From JBGVSA01 sp041807905 (GTDB lineage Bacteria > Pseudomonadota > Gammaproteobacteria > Burkholderiales > Rhodocyclaceae), in contig NZ_JBGVSA010000006.1 in assembly GCF_041807905.1 (NCBI RefSeq), positions 124,001-188,000 on the forward strand: DNA of 64,000 nt. Reading direction: 5' to 3'. Positions 25,594 through 33,273 of the stretch are shown here, piece by piece (positions within the stretch are counted from its first letter, which is position 1; the number at the start of each line of letters is the position of its first letter). The position numbers and the translations under genes are program-made. The notes under the pieces are model-generated. The model saw only the letters and a program-made list of their open reading frames with translations. It had not been told where the DNA came from and did not search any database.

Positions 25594-28560
25594 ATGCCGC
25601 GCCGTTCGATCCTGTCCGCCGCCGAGCGGGAAAGCCTGCTCGCATTGCCGGACACCAAGGAAGATCTGATCCGGTACTACACGTTCAGCGAAAGCGACCT
25701 GTCCATCATCCGGCAGCGGCGCGGCCCGGCCAACCGGCTGGGCTTCGCCGTGCAGCTCTGCTACCTGCGTTTTCCCGGCGTCATCCTTGGCGTCGATGAG
25801 CCGCTGTTTCCGCCCTTGTTGAAGCTGGTCGCCGACCAGCTCAAGGTCAGCGTCGAAAGCTGGGACGAGTACGGGCAGCGGGAGCAGACCCGGCGCGAGC
25901 ACCTGGTCGAACTGCAAACGGTGTTCGGCTTCCAGCCGTTCACCATGAGCCACTACCGGCAGGCCGTCCACACGCTGACCGAGCTGGCCATGCAAACCGA
26001 CAAAGGCATTGTGCTGGCCAGTGCCTTGATCGAGCATCTACGGCGGCAGTCGATCATTCTGCCTGCCATCAACGCCGTCGAGCGGGCGAGCGCCGAAGCG
26101 ATCACCCGTGCCAACCGGCGCATCTACGATGCCCTTGCCGAACCGCTGTCGGACACGCATCGCCGTCGCCTCGACGATCTGCTCAAGCGCCGCGACAACG
26201 GCAAGATGACCTGGCTGGCCTGGCTGCGCCAGTCACCTGTCAAGCCGAACTCGCGGCACATGCTCGAACACATCGAACGCCTCAAGGCGTGGCAGGCACT
26301 CGACCTGCCTTCGGGCATCGAGCGGCTGGTTCACCAGAACCGGCTGCTCAAGATCGCCCGTGAGGGTGGCCAGATGACGCCTGCCGACTTGGCCAAGTTC
26401 GAGCCGCAGCGGCGTTACGCGACCCTGGTCGCGCTCGCCATCGAGGGCATGGCCACCGTCACCGACGAAATCATCGACTTGCACGACCGCATCCTGGGCA
26501 AGCTGTTCAATGACGCCAAGAAGAGGCATCAGCAGCAGTTCCAGGCGTCCGGCAAGGCGATCAACGCCAAGGTGCGGCTGTTCGGGCGCATCGGCCAGGC
26601 GTTGATCGAGGCCAAGCAGGCTGGCCGCGATCCATTCGCCGCCATCGAGGCCGTCATGTCCTGGGATGCCTTCGCCGAGAGCGTTACCGAGGCGCAGAAG
26701 CTCGCGCAACCCGAGGACTTCGATTTTCTGCACCGCATCGGAGAGAGCTACGCGACGCTGCGCCGATACGCGCCGGAATTCCTGGACGTACTCAAGCTGC
26801 GGGCCGCGCCTGCCGCCAAGGGCGTGCTCGACGCCATCGAGGTGCTGCGCGGCATGAACAGCGACAACGCCCGCAAGGTGCCAGCCGACGCACCGACCGA
26901 GTTCATCAAGCCGCGCTGGCAGAAGCTGGTCATGACCGACAGCGGCATCGACCGGCGTTACTACGAACTGTGCGCGCTGTCGGAGATGAAGAACGCGCTG
27001 CGCTCCGGCGACATCTGGGTGCAGGGCTCGCGCCAGTTCAAGGACTTCGAGGACTACCTGGTGCCGCCCGCGAAATTCGCCAGCCTCAAGCAGGCCAGTG
27101 AATTGCCGCTGGCCGTGGCCACCGACTGCGACCAGTACCTGCACGAGCGACTGACGCTGCTGGAAACGCAGCTCGCCACCGTCAACCGCATGGCGCTGGC
27201 GAATGAGCTACCGGACGCCATCATCACCGAGTCGGGCCTGAGGATCACGCCGCTTGACGCGGCTGTGCCCGACACCGCGCAGGCCCTGATCGACCAGACG
27301 GCGATGATCCTGCCGCACGTCAAAATCACCGAACTATTGCTCGAAGTCGATGAGTGGACGGGCTTCACCCGACACTTTGCGCACCTGAAATCAGGCGACC
27401 CGGCCAAGGACAAGAACCTGCTGCTGACCACGATCCTGGCTGACGCAATCAACCTGGGCCTGACCAAGATGGCTGAATCCTGCCCAGGAACGACCTACGC
27501 CAAGCTGGCCTGGCTGCAAGCCTGGCACATCCGCGACGAAACCTACGGGGCGGCGCTGGCCGAACTGGTCAACGCGCAATTCCGCCACCCCTTCGCTGGG
27601 CATTGGGGCGACGGCACCACATCATCGTCGGACGGCCAGAACTTCCGCACCGGCAGCAAAGCCGAGAGCACCGGCCACATCAATCCGAAATACGGCAGCA
27701 GCCCAGGGCGGACGTTCTACACCCACATCTCCGACCAGTACGCGCCGTTCCACACCAAGGTCGTGAACGTTGGCGTGCGTGATTCGACCTACGTGCTTGA
27801 CGGCCTGCTGTACCACGAATCCGACTTGCGCATCGAGGAGCACTACACCGACACGGCGGGCTTCACCGATCACGTCTTCGCACTGATGCACCTCCTGGGC
27901 TTCCGCTTCGCGCCGCGCATCCGCGACCTGGGCGACACCAAGCTCTACGTCCCGAAGGGCGATGCCGCCTATGACGCGTTGAAACCGATGATCGGCGGCA
28001 CGCTCAACATCAAGCACGTCCGCGCCCATTGGGACGAAATCCTGCGGCTGGCCACCTCGATCAAGCAGGGCACAGTGACGGCCTCGCTGATGCTGCGAAA
28101 GCTCGGCAGCTATCCGCGTCAGAACGGCCTGGCCGTCGCCCTGCGCGAGTTGGGACGCATCGAGCGCACACTATTCATTCTGGACTGGCTGCAAAGCGTC
28201 GAACTGCGCCGCCGCGTGCATGCCGGACTGAACAAGGGCGAAGCCCGCAACGCCTTGGCCCGCGCCGTGTTCTTCAACCGCCTGGGCGAAATTCGCGACC
28301 GCAGTTTCGAGCAGCAGCGCTACCGTGCCAGCGGCCTCAACCTGGTGACGGCGGCCATCGTGTTGTGGAATACGGTCTACCTGGAACGGGCCGCGCACGC
28401 CTTGCGCGGCAACGGCCATGCCGTCGATGATGCGCTGTTGCAGTACCTGTCGCCGCTAGGCTGGGAGCACATCAATCTGACCGGCGATTACCTCTGGCGC
28501 AGCAGCGCCAAGATCTGCGCGGGGAAGTTCAGGCCGTTACGACCGCTGCAATCAGCTTAA
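25594..28560 (+). CDS. tnpA: Tn3-family transposase TnpA (Tn21 subgroup)
   Basis: A 988-residue transposase, the same length as those of Tn21 and Tn501, with matching stretches throughout (DLIRYYTFSESDLSIIRQRR, EGGQMTPADLAKFEPQRRYA, VNVGVRDSTYVLDGLLYHES, HYTDTAGFTDHVFALMHLLG). The DDE catalytic region is in the C-terminal third and looks intact. The stop codon lies inside the right inverted repeat. No frameshift is visible, so the element could still be active. Confidence 0.97.
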   Translation: MPRRSILSAAERESLLALPDTKEDLIRYYTFSESDLSIIRQRRGPANRLGFAVQLCYLRFPGVILGVDEPLFPPLLKLVADQLKVSVESWDEYGQREQTRREHLVELQTVFGFQPFTMSHYRQAVHTLTELAMQTDKGIVLASALIEHLRRQSIILPAINAVERASAEAITRANRRIYDALAEPLSDTHRRRLDDLLKRRDNGKMTWLAWLRQSPVKPNSRHMLEHIERLKAWQALDLPSGIERLVHQNRLLKIAREGGQMTPADLAKFEPQRRYATLVALAIEGMATVTDEIIDLHDRILGKLFNDAKKRHQQQFQASGKAINAKVRLFGRIGQALIEAKQAGRDPFAAIEAVMSWDAFAESVTEAQKLAQPEDFDFLHRIGESYATLRRYAPEFLDVLKLRAAPAAKGVLDAIEVLRGMNSDNARKVPADAPTEFIKPRWQKLVMTDSGIDRRYYELCALSEMKNALRSGDIWVQGSRQFKDFEDYLVPPAKFASLKQASELPLAVATDCDQYLHERLTLLETQLATVNRMALANELPDAIITESGLRITPLDAAVPDTAQALIDQTAMILPHVKITELLLEVDEWTGFTRHFAHLKSGDPAKDKNLLLTTILADAINLGLTKMAESCPGTTYAKLAWLQAWHIRDETYGAALAELVNAQFRHPFAGHWGDGTTSSSDGQNFRTGSKAESTGHINPKYGSSPGRTFYTHISDQYAPFHTKVVNVGVRDSTYVLDGLLYHESDLRIEEHYTDTAGFTDHVFALMHLLGFRFAPRIRDLGDTKLYVPKGDAAYDALKPMIGGTLNIKHVRAHWDEILRLATSIKQGTVTASLMLRKLGSYPRQNGLAVALRELGRIERTLFILDWLQSVELRRRVHAGLNKGEARNALARAVFFNRLGEIRDRSFEQQRYRASGLNLVTAAIVLWNTVYLERAAHALRGNGHAVDDALLQYLSPLGWEHINLTGDYLWRSSAKICAGKFRPLRPLQSA

Positions 28561-28593
28561 CGTGCTTTGTTTTCCGTTTTCTGAGACGACCCC
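28556..28593 (-). repeat. right 38-bp terminal inverted repeat (IRR)
   Basis: Reverse complement of IRL with one mismatch (C for T at position 25). It overlaps the tnpA stop codon. The next 60 bp up to the prophage attachment site hold no gene of their own, only the new 3' end of the phage repressor frame. Confidence 0.95.
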
Positions 28594-28625
28594 AACTTCA
28601 AAAGCGTTGCGAGGCTGAAGCGCAA

Positions 28626-29063
28626 TCACGCAACACTTCCAGAACTGCCCGCCATGCGCATAATGTTTATTTCATGGGACGGCGCGTCGTAACCCATTGA
28701 TTTGGCATGCGCGTCCTGAGCGGGTGTCAAAAACAAAATGACAGCCGCAAGCGCGCTTAATCCCATTGTCATCAGCAGGCTGGCGGCCTTTGCCATGCCA
28801 TGAGCATGCTTAACAAAAGGGAGCCATAGCTGTCGCTCCTCTTCCGTCTCGGCTCTGGCGGCTTGCTGAGCTTCCCAAATTTGCCCGGGTGTTACCCCTT
28901 CGCCAATAAGCATTGCAAGGCGGGCAAGCGCTTCTGCAGGAATCGGACGCAGGGCCTTCGCCATCTGAGACATGTGCGATTCGCGCACGCCAATAAGCGT
29001 CGCTAGGCGCTTTTGCGACCCTGCCTTTTCGACACCTTTTTCGATGTAGTCGGAAAACTCCAT
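28626..29063 (-). CDS. inovirus repressor-like HTH protein with membrane segment
   Basis: A 145-residue protein. An N-terminal helix-turn-helix (KRLATLIGVRESHMSQMAKA, about 16-36) is followed by an acidic helix and one hydrophobic segment (SLLMTMGLSALAAVILFLTP, about 95-115). It is divergent from the replication gene with three palindromes between, the usual position of a phage immunity repressor such as RstR. The ATG at 29063 is preferred; longer starts run through the operators. Its last 13 codons cross the attachment repeat, so its C terminus (NIMRMAGSSGSVA) is partly encoded by flanking host DNA. Confidence 0.7.
   Translation of the reverse strand: MEFSDYIEKGVEKAGSQKRLATLIGVRESHMSQMAKALRPIPAEALARLAMLIGEGVTPGQIWEAQQAARAETEEERQLWLPFVKHAHGMAKAASLLMTMGLSALAAVILFLTPAQDAHAKSMGYDAPSHEINIMRMAGSSGSVA
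28655..28671 (+). other. attL: left 17-bp attachment repeat of the prophage
   Basis: TGCGCATAATGTTTATT, identical to 35566-35582. It contains the XerC-side arm and core of a dif site, but the following bases (TCATGGGA) do not resemble a XerD arm, as expected for the phage-derived half of a dif-integrated filamentous phage. Confidence 0.75.
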
Positions 29064-29079
29064 GTCATACCCCTCTTGA

Positions 29080-29097
29080 CTTTCCAATATTGGAAAG
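29080..29097. promoter_or_regulatory. phage operator 1
   Basis: CTTTCCAATATTGGAAAG is a perfect 18-bp palindrome 17 bp upstream of the repressor start, placed to control repressor transcription. Confidence 0.65.
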
Positions 29098-29119
29098 ATT
29101 AGGCTGCGCCCCATTACGA

Positions 29120-29149
29120 CTTTCCATTTTTGGAGTACCCCAAATTTGG
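29120..29149. promoter_or_regulatory. phage operators 2 and 3
   Basis: CTTTCCATTTTTGGAG (29120-29135) is an imperfect copy of operator 1 exactly 40 bp away, and CCAAATTTGG (29140-29149) is a shorter palindrome next to it. The 40-bp spacing, close to four helical turns, suits cooperative binding of repressor dimers across the divergent repressor/rep promoters. Confidence 0.55.
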
Positions 29150-29206
29150 CAAGTGCACGCACCTTACAGCCGCACGGCGGCGATGTAAACGATTCGGGGT
29201 CAGGGG

Positions 29207-30439
29207 ATGTCACTCAAGCCGGGAAAACGCACGCAGCGCGAATTCAGCCTCGCCGAAAAGGATGGGATGGGCGTGGTTTCCCTGTCCGATCTGTCCGCGA
29301 AGCTGAAGCGCGATGCGGCACAGGCGGCGCGCTCGCGCGACGGCGGGCCGCTCGCGCCGAAGGCGCCCCCCGTTGGTAACACGGGGGGAAAGGTGCTCGA
29401 TGTGGGTCCGGCGTGGATTGCCGCAAGGCTTGTTCTCGAAGACGGCGAAGTGATGGAAATTCCCGGGCGTCGCGGGCATGGCGGGGATGCAGCGTTCATT
29501 GATTGGCTGAACTTCACGTGCCATGAAGATGCGTTCCGGATTCAGCGTCGCGGGGTTACAGACGATGAGGTGATCTGCGAAGTGTCCATGGTGTGCCAGG
29601 GCATTTTCGGATTCGGCATTTCTGGCCAGCGCGATAAGGGCGCGAACTTCTACGAACGCTCGTACGTGCTCGGTGATGGGTACGGTCTCGTCTGTCACGG
29701 TGGCCAGCGTGGAACTGTTTTGGTCAGTCTCAGCGGGGAAGGGTGTGCGGCTGCGCGCGAAGGATGGGAACAGCGCTGTGTCGAGTTCCTGAAGCGGGCG
29801 GATGGTGCGCGGATCACGCGGGTTGATTTGGCGTACGACGACTATGAAGGCGTGAATTCAGTCGATGACGTTGCAGGCTGGTATGACGCAGGTCTGTTCG
29901 GCGCTGGCGGGCGAATGCCCGATTGCGAGCAACGCGGTAATTGGAAACGCATCAACGGCAAGGGACGCTCGTTCTACGTCGGTGCGCGGGAAAACGGTAA
30001 GTACTTCCGTGGGTACGAAAAGGGTAAGCAGCTAGGCGACAAGTCGTCGCCGTGGTTGCGGCTTGAAGGGGAGTTGCGCTCGGTGAGTCGCATCGTTCCT
30101 TTCGAGTGTCTTCTACAGCCGGGGGCCTATCTGGCCGCCATGTACCCGGCTCTCAATTTCATCAGCGAAAAGCAAGTGCGTGTCCGAACGTTGCAGAAGC
30201 GGATGGAAATCACGTATGCCGATGTCCTCGATTGGCTCAAGCGCCAATGCGGTGCGGCGTTGTGGGTTGTGTCACAGATTGAAGGTGGGGCGGATCAGGC
30301 TCTGCAAAAAATTCAGCGTGAAGGGGTGTTCCCGAAGCGTCTGAGGGTTCCCGACTGGCGCACTTGCGGGGAGTTCCTGCATCAGCGCACGCGGGAGTGT
30401 ATGCCTGCGGAAGCGGCTATCGAAATGTCATTCGCGTAG
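29207..30439 (+). CDS. phage replication initiation protein (RstA/Rep_trans type)
   Basis: A 410-residue protein of the replication-initiation-factor family that includes CTXphi RstA. Conserved stretches are FIDWLNFTCHEDAF, FGFGISGQRDKGANFYERSY, ITRVDLAYDDYEG and FYVGARENGKYFRGYEKGKQ, with a Tyr as candidate nicking residue. Such proteins nick the phage double strand to start rolling-circle replication. The first 80 residues are polar and variable. It is the first gene of the rightward phage operon. Confidence 0.88.
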   Translation: MSLKPGKRTQREFSLAEKDGMGVVSLSDLSAKLKRDAAQAARSRDGGPLAPKAPPVGNTGGKVLDVGPAWIAARLVLEDGEVMEIPGRRGHGGDAAFIDWLNFTCHEDAFRIQRRGVTDDEVICEVSMVCQGIFGFGISGQRDKGANFYERSYVLGDGYGLVCHGGQRGTVLVSLSGEGCAAAREGWEQRCVEFLKRADGARITRVDLAYDDYEGVNSVDDVAGWYDAGLFGAGGRMPDCEQRGNWKRINGKGRSFYVGARENGKYFRGYEKGKQLGDKSSPWLRLEGELRSVSRIVPFECLLQPGAYLAAMYPALNFISEKQVRVRTLQKRMEITYADVLDWLKRQCGAALWVVSQIEGGADQALQKIQREGVFPKRLRVPDWRTCGEFLHQRTRECMPAEAAIEMSFA

Positions 30440-30464
30440 GCGATCAATTGAGGTGGGGTGAGTC

Positions 30465-30761
30465 ATGGAAATGAAGGGCAATTTCAAGGTTCTTGGTGCG
30501 AAGAAGTTCAAGGGCGAAGTGGAAGGTAGTCACTTCGATAACACCAAGCTCTACGTTGTTATGGAAGTGTCGGAACGGAATGGTTCTGAGGTCGGCTACA
30601 ACGCGGCGGTGCTTCCGTTCGGCAAGTCTGATGAGTTCGAAAAGATCAAGGGTTTGCCGTTCCCGTTGGACTGCGAACTGACCATTTCCATGACGACGAA
30701 GGGCTATGAAGTTCTCGGCCTGCGTGCGTTGCCGGCTCCGGGTCAGGCGAAGGCGGCGTAA
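30465..30761 (+). CDS. small phage protein, putative ssDNA-binding (RstB/pV-like)
   Basis: A 98-residue, beta-rich protein (NFKVLGAKKFKGEVEGSHFD, TKLYVVMEVSERNGSEVGYN, DCELTISMTTKGYEVLGL) directly after rep. Size, predicted OB-like strands and position match the single-stranded-DNA-binding protein of inoviruses (RstB of CTXphi, pV of M13). Sequence alone does not prove the role. Confidence 0.6.
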   Translation: MEMKGNFKVLGAKKFKGEVEGSHFDNTKLYVVMEVSERNGSEVGYNAAVLPFGKSDEFEKIKGLPFPLDCELTISMTTKGYEVLGLRALPAPGQAKAA

Positions 30762-30955
30762 TGCTCGCGAACGTTCGCACCGTCTTCGTGATTCAGGAAC
30801 GGAACTCAGGGCTGTTCCTGTCCGAGGAACTGCACTGGGTGCGGTCGCTGCGTAGGGCAGGGCGGTGCGACGACTACGAAGCGGCCGTAGATACGGGTCG
30901 CATGAACACGGATGGTGAGTTCGATATTCATCGCCTGTGTGAGTTGATCGATTGA
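30761..30955 (+). CDS. hypothetical phage protein, 64 residues
   Basis: Starts at the last base of the preceding stop codon (TAATG overlap), so it is translationally coupled. The peptide VRTVFVIQERNSGLFLSEEL looks like a small soluble beta/alpha protein; I do not recognise the family. Its place between the ssDNA-binding candidate and the coat genes suits a small inovirus early protein. Confidence 0.6.
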   Translation: MLANVRTVFVIQERNSGLFLSEELHWVRSLRRAGRCDDYEAAVDTGRMNTDGEFDIHRLCELID

Positions 30956-31020
30956 TTTTCGAGTGCTTGTAGTGGGCCCGATGCGGGCACTCCATTGTCA
31001 TAGGGCCATAGGAGAGTGAA

Positions 31021-31251
31021 ATGAAGCTGCGTAATCAGGCTGTGAAGTACGGCAAGAAGGTTGTTCAACGTGTCGCCGCTGTCGGTGCGGGTGCGATGGT
31101 TCTGGCTGGCTCGGCCATGGCTGCTGTGCCGACCGAAATCACTACGGCGATCACTGACGCCAAGTCGGATTCGACCGAAGTGGCGGGCCTGTGCCTCGGT
31201 CTGGCCGGCATCCTGTTTGGCTTCCGCGCCATCAAGCGCGCGATGCACTGA
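31021..31251 (+). CDS. major coat protein (pVIII-like)
   Basis: A 76-residue precursor with a long basic signal sequence ending AGSAMA, and a mature part of about 41 residues: an acidic amphipathic stretch (TEITTAITDAKSDSTE), a hydrophobic helix (VAGLCLGLAGILFGF) and a basic end (RAIKRAMH). That acidic-hydrophobic-basic order is typical of filamentous phage major coat proteins. GGAGAG lies before the ATG. Confidence 0.9.
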   Translation: MKLRNQAVKYGKKVVQRVAAVGAGAMVLAGSAMAAVPTEITTAITDAKSDSTEVAGLCLGLAGILFGFRAIKRAMH

Positions 31252-31252
31252 C

Positions 31253-31570
31253 ATGGGTGCGCTGCATGCGGGCCGGTGCTTCGCGTCGGTCTCGGATGCG
31301 GCATCCGCGTACTGGTCGGGGGTGGGTCCGGTGGTCTCGTCGGGCTCACCCCCGATTCTCTCTACGGTAGAGCGTGACGGGGAAGGGTGGTTACTCGTCG
31401 CGCGGCAGGGTGGGGCGGTGTTGTCGTCGGTGCGCGTTCCCTCTGTCCAGTTCGCGGAATGCAATCCGGGCGATGCGTTTATTGACGGTATTACGTTGGG
31501 TTGGGCGATTGCCGGCTGTTGGGTTGTCGCGTGGAGTGTGATGTACCTGCGTCGAGTGTGGGGGCGTTGA
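31253..31570 (+). CDS. putative minor coat / membrane protein, 105 residues
   Basis: Begins at the TGACATG junction after the major coat gene. A soluble N-terminal part (about 1-70, with VERDGEGWLLVARQGGAVLS) is followed by one membrane helix (GWAIAGCWVVAWSVMYL, about 82-98) and a basic tail (RRVWGR). It occupies the slot of inovirus minor coat genes. No closer assignment is possible. Confidence 0.65.
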   Translation: MGALHAGRCFASVSDAASAYWSGVGPVVSSGSPPILSTVERDGEGWLLVARQGGAVLSSVRVPSVQFAECNPGDAFIDGITLGWAIAGCWVVAWSVMYLRRVWGR

Positions 31571-31571
31571 T

Positions 31572-31640
31572 ATGGAAATCGCATACTTCATTGCAGGATT
31601 TCTATGTGTGACGGGGGCAGCATGGATCATTTTGCGCTAG
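31572..31640 (+). CDS. 22-residue hydrophobic peptide, pVII/pIX-like minor coat candidate
   Basis: ATG at 31572 and TAG at 31638 give MEIAYFIAGFLCVTGAAWII plus LR. Tiny one-helix peptides encoded between the major coat gene and the pIII gene are characteristic of filamentous phages (pVII and pIX of M13 are about 32 residues). It starts one base after the previous stop and overlaps the next start by 19 bp. Confidence 0.55.
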   Translation: MEIAYFIAGFLCVTGAAWIILR

Positions 31641-33001
31641 AGCTTCGGCGGCTTTTGCTTTTCATGGCTGGGTTCGCTGTTGGCGGCCTGCTGGTTGTTG
31701 ATTCTGCGCACGCGCAAGCGTTGCCAGTGGATTGGGTTGCTAAGACGGCATCTGCTGCGCGGGTGACTAATGCCGCGTCAGTCGCGGTTAGCGTCGGTAA
31801 GGTCGGCACGCAGACTGTTAGTGCGGCCGCAAATGGCGGGGCGATGCTGCGGGCGGTCCAGCCTTTTACGATAGCGAATGCAGGTGGCGAGCTTGCGCTG
31901 ACTCGGGCGGTGACCGGGGCAAACGTATTGCGCGCCGGGATGGGGGTTGCCCGGCTTATGGGGCCGGTTGGTATTGGTTTGACGGCGTTGGCCATTGGCA
32001 ATTTGCTATGGGATGCGGCTAACAAAGAGTGGACTATGCCGTCACCGTTGCCGATGGATCAGTATTACTGGAGTAGTGGCGTTGTGCCGGGATGTACCAC
32101 GGCAGCGAATCATTGCGATCTGGGTTCTATTGCTAGCTACATCGTTTCGACGTATGGGCCTACTCGGTACGCGAGTTGGGAGGGTGTTGATCACTACGTG
32201 TATAACTCCAGTGGCGCGGTTGCCGGTGCGTATCTGAAGATCCATGCGTGGTATTCGGCGAATGGGCAGGACGCGGGGACATTCTTTCCGTATGTCTATC
32301 GAGAAGCGGAAAAACCGGTAGCAGATCAGAAGAGGGTGCCCGCTGACGATCCGAGTCTTACAGCCGCAGTCCAGTCTCAAATCAACAGCGGGCAGGTTCA
32401 ACCGCAGCAAATTGTCGAGCGTGCTTTAGCGCATGACGTTGCCGTGGAACCGGAGCCGCTGCAAGTGACAGGGCCGGCGAGTGTTCCGGGGCCTGTGACT
32501 ACGAAAACGGCTACGGGGCCAGCGGGGCAGACTCAGACGCAGACGGCGACAAATTACGACCTGGGCTACAACGGGGACAAGGTGTCGGTTTCTCAGACGA
32601 CGACGACTACCGTGACTAATCCGGACGGGGCCGTGCAGACGCAAACGGAAACGCTTTCGGGGGATGCGGGAGAGGTCCAGCAAGAGGGGCCAGCGAAGGA
32701 CGATACGCCGGAAACACCATCGCAGTGTGAGCAGTATCCGGAGAGTTTGGCTTGTCAGGAATTGGGTGATCCTGAGGACACGGATTTGCCGGAGCAAGAG
32801 TCGGCTGTGTTGTGGCAGCAAGAGGGCACGGCGGCGGGTAGCTGTCCGTCACCGGTGACCATTTCCTACTTCGGGCAGACCGCTACGCTGTCATTCGACA
32901 TGATGTGCGATTACGCCAAAATCATTAGACCGATGGTGATCGGGCTGGCGTGGCTGTCGGCAGGCATCTTCCTGTTCATGATCGCAAGGGGAACGCGATG
33001 A
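31622..33001 (+). CDS. pIII-like adsorption/minor coat protein
   Basis: A 459-residue protein with an N-terminal signal sequence (LLLFMAGFAVGGLLVVDSAHAQ), a structured domain to about 240, a Thr/Gln/Pro-rich linker (about 260-360, with ATGPAGQTQTQTATNYD and QTTTTTVTNPDG), a Cys-containing region and a C-terminal membrane anchor (MVIGLAWLSAGIFLFMIARG). This is the layout of the receptor-binding protein at the phage tip (pIII, OrfU of CTXphi). The ATG at 31622 is chosen for its GGGGG upstream. Confidence 0.82.
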   Translation: MDHFALELRRLLLFMAGFAVGGLLVVDSAHAQALPVDWVAKTASAARVTNAASVAVSVGKVGTQTVSAAANGGAMLRAVQPFTIANAGGELALTRAVTGANVLRAGMGVARLMGPVGIGLTALAIGNLLWDAANKEWTMPSPLPMDQYYWSSGVVPGCTTAANHCDLGSIASYIVSTYGPTRYASWEGVDHYVYNSSGAVAGAYLKIHAWYSANGQDAGTFFPYVYREAEKPVADQKRVPADDPSLTAAVQSQINSGQVQPQQIVERALAHDVAVEPEPLQVTGPASVPGPVTTKTATGPAGQTQTQTATNYDLGYNGDKVSVSQTTTTTVTNPDGAVQTQTETLSGDAGEVQQEGPAKDDTPETPSQCEQYPESLACQELGDPEDTDLPEQESAVLWQQEGTAAGSCPSPVTISYFGQTATLSFDMMCDYAKIIRPMVIGLAWLSAGIFLFMIARGTR

Positions 33002-33273
33002 GTCTTGCGTCGTTCATTGCGGCGGGCGTTGGGCCGTGGGTCAAGCGTGCGCTGGTCTCGGTGGGTATGGGTGTCATTTCCTATGCCGGCTTCAGCGTTA
33101 TCAAATCGCAACTGGATAGCGCCATTGCGAACATGTGGGGCGGGGTTCCTGCGACGGTTTATCAGGTGATCGCGTTGGCGGGCTTCGTTGATGCGGTTGG
33201 CGTGTGGCTTGGCGCGATCACTGCGGCGGTGTCCCTGCTGACATTCAAGAAACTCGGGATGATGCAAGCATGA
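32998..33273 (+). CDS. DUF2523-family membrane protein (pVI-like)
   Basis: A 91-residue protein with three hydrophobic segments (SFIAAGVGPWV, LVSVGMGVISYAGFSVI, VGVWLGAITAAVSLLTF), matching DUF2523, the minor coat pVI equivalent found just before zot in many inoviruses. It starts by an ATGA overlap with the pIII-like gene and its TGA overlaps the zot ATG. Confidence 0.82.
   Translation: MSLASFIAAGVGPWVKRALVSVGMGVISYAGFSVIKSQLDSAIANMWGGVPATVYQVIALAGFVDAVGVWLGAITAAVSLLTFKKLGMMQA

Larger units (their letters stand above)
18263..28593 (+). mobile_element. Tn3-family (Tn21-like) transposon carrying ion-transport genes
   Basis: A 10.3-kb unit bounded by 38-bp inverted repeats that differ at one position and start GGGGTCGTCTCAGAAAACGG. 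It encodes resolvase and a 988-residue transposase next to the right repeat in the Tn21 order. Cargo is a CsoR/RcnR-type regulator, a porin remnant, mgtA, mgtC and a putative Na+/H+ antiporter gene. The 5 bp on each side (CTGAC and AACTT) do not match, so the usual 5-bp target duplication is absent. Confidence 0.93.

Noticed and set aside
18263..28593. Composite or IS-bounded island
   Set aside because: No insertion-sequence transposase is present; one Tn3-family transposase with matching terminal repeats explains both ends.
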